Assembly: GCA_937901625.1 (NCBI GenBank)
Contig: CALDIE010000104.1
Coordinates: 1-5,294, forward strand
From: an uncultured Lachnospiraceae bacterium
GTDB taxonomy: Bacteria > Bacillota > Clostridia > Lachnospirales > Lachnospiraceae
Length of the DNA stretch: 5,294 nt
Direction of reading: 5' to 3'
Below, in pieces: positions 1-5,294 of the stretch (its first letter is position 1; every line of letters begins with the position of its first letter). The position numbers and the translations under genes were made by a program. Under the pieces are notes generated by a model. That model had not been told where the DNA came from. It saw only the letters and a program-made list of their open reading frames with translations, and ran no database searches.

Positions 1-566
1 GTAACGCCATGATCCGCCAACAAATCCACAGAGTATTCCGTTCCAGGCAAGTATTCCATCATCATCATTTCAGGGAACATTTCTTGACTGGATAATACAT
101 TGTAGATCCGGTCGAGTGTTGTATAGCATGAAGTAGGCTTATGATGTATCAACAGCTCCAACTCGGATATCGATTCATCGAGAATTCTGAAGCCTCTACT
201 CCCGCTTCCTGAGGAAGTCTTTAGGCAAACCGGTTTTTCGGGATAGCCCAACGCATGAGCGGCATCCGACAATTGCTCTAACCGACTGACCTTTCGATAA
301 CTCGCGCAGGGAAGCCGGATTTCTTGAATGAGATCCATAAGGGCTTGTTTGTTGTTAGCGGTTTTTACAGCGTAATAGTCCGAAACTGATACTTTTGTTC
401 CGATCGATTCAAAACGAGGTTTATTGAGGGCCAACTCCTCCAACTCTGCCGACATGATCGGTAGAAGAATAGCTACTTTTTCGTTCTCACATATCTCGAG
501 CAGCCTGTCAATGTATGCCGAATCGTCGGCTCGGGGAACAGGATAATATGAGTCGAACATATTTAG
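1..566 (-). other. Segment of the chimeric frame: ATP-grasp enzyme fragment, carbamoyl-phosphate-synthase-like (both ends missing)
   Basis: Codons 310-497 of the fused frame. It begins inside the pre-ATP-grasp (Rossmann-like) domain at DSYYPVPRADD (314-324), followed by YIDRLLEICENEKVAILLP, SIGTKVSVSD, LGYPEKPVCLK (K425, likely nucleotide-binding lysine), the glycine-rich loop SSGSGSRGF (427-435) and MEYLPGTEYSVDLLADHG (479-496). This order is that of stand-alone ATP-grasp ligases related to the CarB large subunit. Such proteins normally start with a short nucleotide-binding strand-loop and about 35-50 further residues before this point, which are absent. The C-terminal ATP/metal-binding part lies beyond the window. 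The substrate cannot be told. GC is about 45 %, against about 50 % in the adjoining 570 bases of the ValRS part, and TTG is the favourite leucine codon (9 of 24). Confidence 0.8.
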
Positions 567-1493
567 AATCGTAGCGTCATCATTCATGATGTTGATAATG
601 GGCAGATCATGTCTCTTACCTACCTCAAAGTCGTTGGGGTCATGGGCCGGCGTGATCTTAACAACACCGGTACCGAACTCTCTGTCAACATAGGTATCCG
701 CCACTACGGGGATCTTGCGGTTCATAAGAGGCAGCATCAGATATTTGCCAACCAGATGGCGATAACGGTCATCCTCCGGATGTACGGCAACGGCCGTATC
801 ACCGAGCATCGTCTCCGGACGGGTCGTCGCAAAGATCAGATATTCGCCGCTCTCACTTCCGTCATCATTTAAGATCGGATATTTGATATGCCAGAAATGT
901 CCGTCCTGCTCCTCATACTCAACCTCCGCGTCAGAGATGGATGTATTGCAGACCGGGCACCAGTTGATGATCTTGGAACCCTTGTAGATATAGCCTTTTT
1001 CGTACATCTTGACAAAGACTTCCTTAACGGCTTTGTTGCAGCCCTCATCCATTGTAAAGCGCTCTCTGTCCCAATCACAGGAAGATCCCAGCTTTTTTAA
1101 CTGGGAGATGATCCTTCCGCCGTACTCTTCCTTCCACTGCCAGGCTCTTTCCAGGAAGCCTTCGCGTCCGAGGTCTTCCTTGCTGATCCCCTGCTTCTTA
1201 AGGGTCTCGATGATCTTTACCTCCGTAGCGATACTGGCATGATCGGTTCCGGGCTGCCAAAGGGCGTTGTATCCCTGCATGCGCTTAAAGCGGATCAGGA
1301 TATCCTGCATCGTATTATCCAGAGCATGCCCCATGTGGAGCTGTCCGGTGATGTTGGGGGGCGGGATCACGATCGTAAACGGTTTCTTCTCCGGATCCAC
1401 CTCCGCATGAAAATATTTTTTCTCCAGCCACTTCTCATACAGCCGGTCCTCGATCCCCTTGGGGTCATAGGTCTTTGCCAGTTCCTTACTCAT
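1..1493 (-). CDS. valS: Chimeric open frame: valyl-tRNA synthetase N-terminus joined in frame to an ATP-grasp enzyme (3' end outside window)
   Basis: One uninterrupted frame runs from the ATG at 1493 to the left edge, 497 codons without a stop (checked codon by codon). The start is fixed by AGGAGG 5 nt upstream and by the typical ValRS opening MSKELAKTYDPKGIEDRLYE. Residues 1 to about 309 are class I valine-tRNA ligase: PPPNITG (45-50), HMGH (53-56, the HIGH motif), GTDHASIAT (82-90) and the CP1 editing region with ATTRPETMLGDTAVAVHPED (222-241) and ITPAHDPNDFEVG (280-292). From about residue 310 the sequence is instead an ATP-grasp protein, with SSGSGSRGF (427-435) and EYLPGTEYSVD (480-490). 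A complete ValRS is roughly 880 residues. Here the rest of CP1, the KMSKS half of the catalytic fold, the anticodon-binding domain and the C-terminal arm are all missing, so aminoacylation is not expected. The gene lies 28 nt after the GH13 stop, probably in the same transcript. A misassembly is a serious possibility. Confidence 0.9.
   Translation of the reverse strand, partial: MSKELAKTYDPKGIEDRLYEKWLEKKYFHAEVDPEKKPFTIVIPPPNITGQLHMGHALDNTMQDILIRFKRMQGYNALWQPGTDHASIATEVKIIETLKKQGISKEDLGREGFLERAWQWKEEYGGRIISQLKKLGSSCDWDRERFTMDEGCNKAVKEVFVKMYEKGYIYKGSKIINWCPVCNTSISDAEVEYEEQDGHFWHIKYPILNDDGSESGEYLIFATTRPETMLGDTAVAVHPEDDRYRHLVGKYLMLPLMNRKIPVVADTYVDREFGTGVVKITPAHDPNDFEVGKRHDLPIINIMNDDATILNMFDSYYPVPRADDSAYIDRLLEICENEKVAILLPIMSAELEELALNKPRFESIGTKVSVSDYYAVKTANNKQALMDLIQEIRLPCASYRKVSRLEQLSDAAHALGYPEKPVCLKTSSGSGSRGFRILDESISELELLIHHKPTSCYTTLDRIYNVLSSQEMFPEMMMMEYLPGTEYSVDLLADHGV
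567..1493 (-). other. valS: Segment of the chimeric frame: truncated ValRS (catalytic N-half plus most of CP1 editing domain)
   Basis: Codons 1-309 of the fused frame. The segment ends just after the motif NIMNDDATI (301-309), inside the CP1 editing insertion; in normal clostridial-type ValRS, NDDAT is followed by residues of the type MNxxAGxYxGxDR, which are absent here. A cysteine pair WCPVC (178-182) precedes the editing region, and D285/D288 of HDPND belong to the editing pocket region. Leucine codons are CTG 12, CTC 3, CTT 3, TTA 2, with no TTG and no CTA. The exact breakpoint is judged by family resemblance and could shift by a few codons. It is the broken half of an essential gene unless a full copy exists elsewhere. 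Confidence 0.85.
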
Positions 1494-1498
1494 ACTTT

Positions 1499-1504
1499 CC
1501 TCCT
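1499..1504 (-). promoter_or_regulatory. Ribosome binding site of the valS-type start
   Basis: AGGAGG on the minus strand, 5 nt before the ATG at 1493. This is a near-perfect Shine-Dalgarno sequence and fixes the start. It lies within the 28-nt gap after the amylase stop codon, so translation starts independently on a probably shared message. Confidence 0.85.
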
Positions 1505-1521
1505 AGATATTTCTCCGATCC

Positions 1522-2835
1522 TTATCGTTCCATCAGCCAGAAAGCCGCGCTATAGGGAGGCAGCTCACTTCCGCCTCCGAAGTCATGCATCTGTCCGCTG
1601 ATCAAATCCTTTGCCTGTCCGCAGCCTGCGTCAAAGTGTGCCGTGAAGGGATTGCTGTCCATATTGAGTGCCACTAACACCCGCTCGTCATCGCACTTTC
1701 TTTCAAAAATGCACTGCTTGTTCTGCAGCAGGATGTTTCGCATACCGCCATAGTTCAATGCCTTGCTGCTCTTTTTTGCTTCCGCAAGTTTTGCGATGAA
1801 CTCCGTCAGCTCATTCCACTGCGGCGCGTCAAAGCAGGGACGAAGTGCCGGGTCTCCCTGACTCTTATCCGCCTTTTCTCCCCACTCGCTTCCGTAGTAG
1901 ACACAGGGGATGCCGGGCATGCCAAAGACCATCGCGTAGACAAGCGGTAAGCACTTCGGATCCTGTATAAGTGTTGCGATCCTGCTCACGTCGTGGTTGT
2001 CCGCAAAGGAGAGAAGGTGCTCTCCTCTGGCTACCGTCCAGTCTTCCGGTCCGAAAAGCCGTAAGAGGGAATGGACGATCTCAAACATATTGGCGCTGTT
2101 AAATGCGGAATGAATTCCTTTATAACACTGGTAGTTTGTCAGGGAGTGGATGTTCATCTCCCGAAGCATCCTGCCGTACTCTCCGTGAAGCACCTCTCCG
2201 ACTAAGAAGAAGTCGTTCTTTTTGGAGTCGCAAAATCCGCGCAGGCGGTTTAAAAATCCTCTCTCGAGACAGTAGGCAACATCCAGCCGGATCCCATCGA
2301 TATCAAATTCTTTGATCCATCCCTCTACAGCGGAAAAAATGTGGTTGATCACGTCTTCGTTATAGAGATTTAACTTAACAAGATCGTAGTTACCTTCCCA
2401 ACCTTCATACCAAAGGCCGTCATTGTACGGGGAATTACCACCGAAATCGATCCTGGCAAACCAGTTGACGTAGGGGGAACTTTCTCTGTTTTTAAGGACA
2501 TCCTGAAACGCGAAGAAGCCTCTTCCGACGTGATTGAACACACCATCCAGGACAACCTTTATCCCTTCTTTGTGAAGGGCTTCGCAGACTCGCTTAAAAT
2601 CCTCGTTGCTTCCGAGTCTTGTGTCTATCTTTGTGTAATCCCTTGTATTGTAACCATGGGTATCCGACTCAAATACCGGGGAAAAGTAGATCGCATTACA
2701 TCCCAGTTTCTTAATGTGCGGAATCCAGTCGATCACCTTTAAGATCCGGGAGACCGCCACACCATCGTTTTCAAACGGCGCTCCGCAAAAGCCCAGTGGA
2801 TAAATCTGATAAAACACGCTTTCATATGCCCACAT
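1522..2835 (-). CDS. Cytoplasmic GH13 alpha-amylase-family glycoside hydrolase (neopullulanase/cyclomaltodextrinase-like)
   Basis: Complete protein of 437 residues. Predicted retaining hydrolase of alpha-1,4-glucans such as maltodextrins. The GH13 regions appear in order: I, DGVFNH (97-102); V, LVKLN (152-156, resembling the MPKLN signature of the neopullulanase subfamily); II, DGIRLDVA (180-187) with R183 and nucleophile D185; III, VGEVL (212-216) with acid/base E214; IV, FADNHD (277-282) with stabiliser D282. GIPCVYYGSEWGE (308-320) closes the barrel and a short C-terminal beta domain follows (about 365-437). There is no signal peptide and no N-terminal CBM34-like domain, so it is shorter than classical neopullulanases (near 580) and should act inside the cell. 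The start at 2835 is chosen because AGGAGG lies 5 nt upstream and the protein opens directly with the barrel strand ESVFYQIYPLGF. An in-frame extension to 3084 is possible but overlaps the helicase gene and is low-complexity. Exact substrate is not determinable; family assignment is secure. Confidence 0.95.
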   Translation of the reverse strand: MWAYESVFYQIYPLGFCGAPFENDGVAVSRILKVIDWIPHIKKLGCNAIYFSPVFESDTHGYNTRDYTKIDTRLGSNEDFKRVCEALHKEGIKVVLDGVFNHVGRGFFAFQDVLKNRESSPYVNWFARIDFGGNSPYNDGLWYEGWEGNYDLVKLNLYNEDVINHIFSAVEGWIKEFDIDGIRLDVAYCLERGFLNRLRGFCDSKKNDFFLVGEVLHGEYGRMLREMNIHSLTNYQCYKGIHSAFNSANMFEIVHSLLRLFGPEDWTVARGEHLLSFADNHDVSRIATLIQDPKCLPLVYAMVFGMPGIPCVYYGSEWGEKADKSQGDPALRPCFDAPQWNELTEFIAKLAEAKKSSKALNYGGMRNILLQNKQCIFERKCDDERVLVALNMDSNPFTAHFDAGCGQAKDLISGQMHDFGGGSELPPYSAAFWLMER

Positions 2836-2840
2836 ATTTA

Positions 2841-2846
2841 CCTCCT
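2841..2846 (-). promoter_or_regulatory. Ribosome binding site deciding the GH13 start
   Basis: AGGAGG on the minus strand with a 5-nt spacer (TAAAT) to the ATG at 2835. It decides between this start and the upstream in-frame ATG at 3084, which would add 83 unrelated residues and overlap the helicase coding region. Confidence 0.85.
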
Positions 2847-2879
2847 TACAGAAACCGATTCCCGAACACACACTTGTAT

Positions 2880-2888
2880 ATATTACCA
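2880..2888 (-). promoter_or_regulatory. Possible extended -10 promoter element for the GH13 gene
   Basis: The minus strand reads TGGTAATAT, a TGn followed by a hexamer matching TATAAT at 4 of 6 positions. No convincing -35 hexamer is found 16-18 nt upstream (the best, TGCAGA, matches TTGACA at 3 of 6). The spacing to the start codon would leave a leader of roughly 35-40 nt containing the ribosome binding site. The call rests only on this weak match and its place in the spacer. Confidence 0.3.
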
Positions 2889-2896
2889 CAAAGTGA

Positions 2897-2907
2897 TGCA
2901 GTCTGCA
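2897..2907. promoter_or_regulatory. Small perfect dyad, possible operator
   Basis: TGCAG-T-CTGCA is an 11-bp perfect inverted repeat with a single central base, starting about 12 bp upstream of the possible -10 hexamer, so it would overlap the spacer and -35 region. A regulator bound here could control the amylase. It is short enough to occur by chance, and it does not match the usual catabolite-repression (cre) or LacI-type sugar operator consensus. Confidence 0.25.
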
Positions 2908-2910
2908 CGG

Positions 2911-2982
2911 ATTTCTGACGTTTTTCTGTAGTATTTCTGACGTTTTTTCCGTCGTTTTTCTGTAGTATCTTTTCTGCAGTAT
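2911..2982. repeat. Degenerate direct-repeat tract in the helicase-amylase spacer
   Basis: On the plus strand, TTTTTCTGTAGTAT occurs exactly at 2921-2934 and 2955-2968, and again with one change as TTTTCTGCAGTAT at 2970-2982. TTTCTGACGTTTTT occurs exactly at 2912-2925 and 2934-2947, with a partial third copy (CCGTCGTTTTT, 2949-2959). Copy spacings are 14 and 34, so the units are not of uniform length; the longer unit looks like an internal duplication of the CGTTTTT part. On the transcribed (minus) strand the tract is A-rich and would form the 3' trailer of the helicase message or lie upstream of the amylase promoter. It encodes nothing convincing. Confidence 0.7.
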
Positions 2983-2993
2983 CCTGTATTCTT

Positions 2994-3016
2994 TGCGATG
3001 CCGCTTCGCTATCGCA
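2994..3016. other. Short hairpin directly after the helicase stop codon
   Basis: TGCGAT (2994-2999) and ATCGCA (3011-3016) form a perfect 6-bp stem around an 11-nt loop, touching the helicase stop codon. Read on the minus strand it is followed by AAAGAATAC rather than a T-run, so it is not a standard intrinsic terminator. It could stabilise the 3' end of the message or be fortuitous. Confidence 0.35.
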
Positions 3017-5294
3017 TTAACTGTCGTCGGTGTCCTTTTTCTCTTCCATCTCCTGCCAGAAGCCTTCCACACAGTCGGCGACACCGCCTAACGTTGTCAC
3101 CTGGTAGTGCGTCCATTCCCTGGGAAACATTCTTTTGGAGGATTGTTCCAGAAACCGGTCATCCAAAAGCGCCACCACGCCCACATCGTTGACCGTCCGG
3201 ATCACGCGTCCGGCCGCCTGCAACACCTTGTTCATGCCGGGGTAACGGTAAGCATAATTAAAGCCGTTTTCGCCGAAGTAGTCCTTAAAGATCTCCCTCT
3301 CGCTGCATACCTGCGGCAGTCCCGTTCCGACCACGATGCACCCGATCAGCGAGTCCTCCCTAAGATCGATTCCCTCAGAGAAGATCCCGCCGAGAACACA
3401 AAATCCGATCAGGCTCTTCTTTCCGGAAACGATCCCCTCATACGGTGTCTCTCCCGGAAGGAAAATATCTTTCTCCGGAAGCGCCCCTAAGGAAAAGGAA
3501 TCCTTTGAAGAAGAAAACAGATGTAAGAATGCCTCCCGATGCGCCTCGGTCATGTATTCCTCCTGGCGAACGATCATCTCCTCTTCCGGAAGGTGGAAAT
3601 TTGCCTCGTATGCTTCGAGTACATTTTTAAGAAAAGCATGCGAAGGGAAGAATATCATATACTTTCCCTTTTTTACCGCAGTCACTTCATATATATATCT
3701 TGCGATGTGGTAATACTCCGTCTCGTTTCTGCGGCTGTACCGGCTGGTCACATCCCTCCCGATGAACAACCCCATCCTGGACGGGTCAAAAACGGACCTG
3801 GCATAGACCTCATAGTCCTCCTTGCTGCCACCCAAAAGATTTTTATGATATCCGATCGGAAGGAGAGTTGCCGAAAACAGTACCGCGCTTCGCCCCATCG
3901 CCATGCAGTCCGCCAGATTTTTTCCCGGATCCACGCAAAGCAGTTTTACTCGGAAATTCCCACGTTCCGAGATTTCGCAGAAAATCCTGTACTTTTCGTC
4001 CATCATCTCGTAGATCATCAAAAAATGCCCGAGCATAAAATACAGTTCCAGCACTTCCTTTCGGATGCCGGTATTTTCTTCTTCATCCAGAAACTGACTG
4101 ATCGTCGTGTAGAGTCCGGCAACATGACCGGCCAGCGTATCTACGCTGTCCAAAACCAGGTAGGTCACACACCCGCGCTTTATCTTGAGCATCTCCTTAT
4201 TGCACCTGTCAAGCCCGGAGATCATGCGATGGATGTGGATCATCCCCTTCCTTTCTTTTACAATGGCTAACTTTTCGACGGCTTCATTCAAAAATTTCTT
4301 TGCTGCTAACAGGTCTTCTTTTTGAAGTTCTGCACTGTACATCTCCCTGCCGCGATCCACGAGGTTGTGTGCCTCGTCGATCAGGAAGGTATACTCCCCT
4401 CGGTTGCCATCCCCGAAGAATCTTCGAAGATAGACATGGGGATCGAAGACGTAGTTGTAATCGCACATGACCGCATCGGAGAGCAAAGTTAAATCAAGAC
4501 TTAATTCATACGGACACACCTTGTATTTTGCCGCTGTCTCCGCAATACAATCCCTCGAGAGATTGTCTTTTGTGGTGATCAGCTTATACAGTGCCTCATT
4601 GACACGGTCAAAATGTCCCCTGGCATATTCACAGGAGTCCGGATTACACTCCGCCTCCGTAAACGGGCAGATCTTATCTCTTGCCGTGATGACCACGGTC
4701 TTCATGCTAAGCCCTTGCCTGCGCAGCAGTTCAAAGGTCTCATCTGCCACCGTCCTCGTGATCGTTTTGGCTGTCAGATAAAAAATCCGGTCCGTCAGCC
4801 CCTGCCCCATGGCTTTTACGGCAGGAAAAACGGTCGACAAAGTCTTTCCGACGCCGGTAGGCGCTTCTATGAAAAGTTTTTTCCGTTCCAGGATCGTCTG
4901 GTACACATAGACAGTAAGATCCCGCTGTCCTTCCCGATAGGGATATGGAAAATCAATTTTCTTAATACTCTCGTTACGCTTCTTTCTCCAGGAATATGCA
5001 AAGTCCATCCATTTACTGTATCGCTTCATCAGATCTTCGAACCAGACCTCCAGATCCTCCCAGAGGTATTCCTCGATAAAGTACTTGATATCTTCCGTGA
5101 TAATGTGGCAGTAGGTCATCCGAACCCGAATGAACGGGAGGGCGTGCTGCTTTGCGTAAATATAGGCATAGACTTTTGCCTGCGCAAGATGTACAGGTAT
5201 CGGCTCACGGATATTCTTTAATTTCTTATTTACACATTTGATCTCATCGATCGTTACCTGATCGAATTCCTCGTTAAAGAGATATTGATTAAGA
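3017..5294 (-). CDS. Nuclease-helicase of the DinG/XPD type with RecB/Cas4-like N-terminal domain (5' end outside window)
   Basis: The frame is open to the right edge; 758 residues are visible. Predicted superfamily 2 DNA helicase, ATP-driven, acting in DNA repair or replication-conflict resolution. Visible residues 1-58 contain TIDEIK (E17-x-K19) and QAKVY (Q38-x3-Y42), the E-x-K and Q-x3-Y motifs of RecB/Cas4-type nucleases; the earlier nuclease motifs lie off the window. The helicase core follows: a Q-like motif YREGQRDL (119-126), Walker A APTGVGKT (144-151), cysteines C209, C216, C221 and C260 (the last in VCPYELS) placed as the 4Fe-4S ligands of XPD/DinG, DEAH (306-309), SAT (474-476), GIFSEGIDL (636-644) and motif VI QAAGRVIR (692-699). 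The ATG at 5119 is internal to the conserved region and is not the start. The tail is acidic and charged (MEEKKDTDDS). It is upstream of, and in the same orientation as, the GH13 gene, with a 181-nt spacer. No link to CRISPR genes is visible. Confidence 0.93.
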   Translation of the reverse strand, partial: LNQYLFNEEFDQVTIDEIKCVNKKLKNIREPIPVHLAQAKVYAYIYAKQHALPFIRVRMTYCHIITEDIKYFIEEYLWEDLEVWFEDLMKRYSKWMDFAYSWRKKRNESIKKIDFPYPYREGQRDLTVYVYQTILERKKLFIEAPTGVGKTLSTVFPAVKAMGQGLTDRIFYLTAKTITRTVADETFELLRRQGLSMKTVVITARDKICPFTEAECNPDSCEYARGHFDRVNEALYKLITTKDNLSRDCIAETAAKYKVCPYELSLDLTLLSDAVMCDYNYVFDPHVYLRRFFGDGNRGEYTFLIDEAHNLVDRGREMYSAELQKEDLLAAKKFLNEAVEKLAIVKERKGMIHIHRMISGLDRCNKEMLKIKRGCVTYLVLDSVDTLAGHVAGLYTTISQFLDEEENTGIRKEVLELYFMLGHFLMIYEMMDEKYRIFCEISERGNFRVKLLCVDPGKNLADCMAMGRSAVLFSATLLPIGYHKNLLGGSKEDYEVYARSVFDPSRMGLFIGRDVTSRYSRRNETEYYHIARYIYEVTAVKKGKYMIFFPSHAFLKNVLEAYEANFHLPEEEMIVRQEEYMTEAHREAFLHLFSSSKDSFSLGALPEKDIFLPGETPYEGIVSGKKSLIGFCVLGGIFSEGIDLREDSLIGCIVVGTGLPQVCSEREIFKDYFGENGFNYAYRYPGMNKVLQAAGRVIRTVNDVGVVALLDDRFLEQSSKRMFPREWTHYQVTTLGGVADCVEGFWQEMEEKKDTDDS

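Noticed and set aside
1..566. Calling this segment the carbamoyl-phosphate synthase large subunit (carB).
   Set aside because: Only generic ATP-grasp motifs are visible, and the layout fits smaller stand-alone ATP-grasp ligases; the substrate cannot be read from the fragment.
1239..1601. 120-codon plus-strand open frame across the GH13-valS gap.
   Set aside because: Antisense to the start of the ValRS frame and the end of the GH13 gene; no ribosome binding site or family resemblance noted.
2994..3016. Intrinsic terminator after the helicase.
   Set aside because: The stem is only 6 bp with an 11-nt loop and no T-run follows on either strand; kept only as a hairpin.
2836..3084. In-frame 83-residue N-terminal extension of the GH13 protein, starting at 3084.
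   Set aside because: It overlaps the helicase 3' end, is basic and low-complexity, translates the repeat tract, and has no family resemblance; the ATG at 2835 has a strong AGGAGG site.
3539..4270. 243-codon plus-strand open frame.
   Set aside because: It lies wholly antisense to the helicase core, its translation resembles no known family, and the helicase motifs on the opposite strand are unambiguous.
5117..5119. ATG at 5119 as the helicase start.
   Set aside because: The frame stays open to the window edge and the upstream 58 residues carry conserved nuclease motifs (TIDEIK, QAKVY).
4613..5221. 202-codon plus-strand open frame.
   Set aside because: Antisense shadow of the helicase N-terminal half, with no domain features.

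Overview
The window carries three genes, all read from the minus strand. In transcription order they are a nuclease-helicase of the DinG/XPD type (enters from the right edge, stop at 3017), a complete cytoplasmic GH13 alpha-amylase-family hydrolase (2835 to 1522), and an open frame that starts at 1493 as valyl-tRNA synthetase and leaves the left edge as an ATP-grasp enzyme. Strong AGGAGG ribosome binding sites 5 nt before each visible start, GC near 50 %, and the resemblance of all proteins to those of anaerobic Clostridia point to a Firmicute, most likely Lachnospiraceae or a relative. This is inference from family resemblance, not from a search.

Right part (3017-5294): the helicase frame is open to the window edge. 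The ATG at 5119 is internal, because the 58 residues upstream of it carry the E-x-K and Q-x3-Y motifs of a RecB/Cas4-like nuclease domain. The helicase part has Walker A, a four-cysteine probable 4Fe-4S cluster, DEAH, SAT and a QAAGRVIR motif VI. Middle (2836-3016): a 181-nt spacer holds a hairpin abutting the helicase stop, a degenerate direct-repeat tract, a small perfect dyad and a possible extended -10 promoter for the amylase. Then comes the 437-residue GH13 enzyme with all catalytic residues. It has no signal peptide, so it probably acts on imported or stored glucans. A 28-nt gap separates it from the valS start, which leaves no room for a T-box leader.

Left part (1-1493): this is the most notable feature. 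The first ~309 codons are an ordinary ValRS N-terminus (HMGH motif, most of the CP1 editing domain). At about position 567 the frame changes without interruption into an ATP-grasp protein that itself lacks its first few dozen residues. Leucine codon use changes sharply at the same place (TTG+CTA: 0 of 20 before, 12 of 24 after). The ValRS part lacks the KMSKS half of the active site and the anticodon-binding domain, so it cannot be a working synthetase. The two halves evidently have different histories. The likeliest explanations are a misjoined (chimeric) assembly or a recombination that fused two genes. A purposeful fusion protein is possible but less likely.

The genes share no obvious pathway. 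Co-orientation and short spacing suggest GH13 and valS are co-transcribed. I see no RNA genes, CRISPR arrays, insertion sequences or transposases, and no gene-free stretch over 300 bases.
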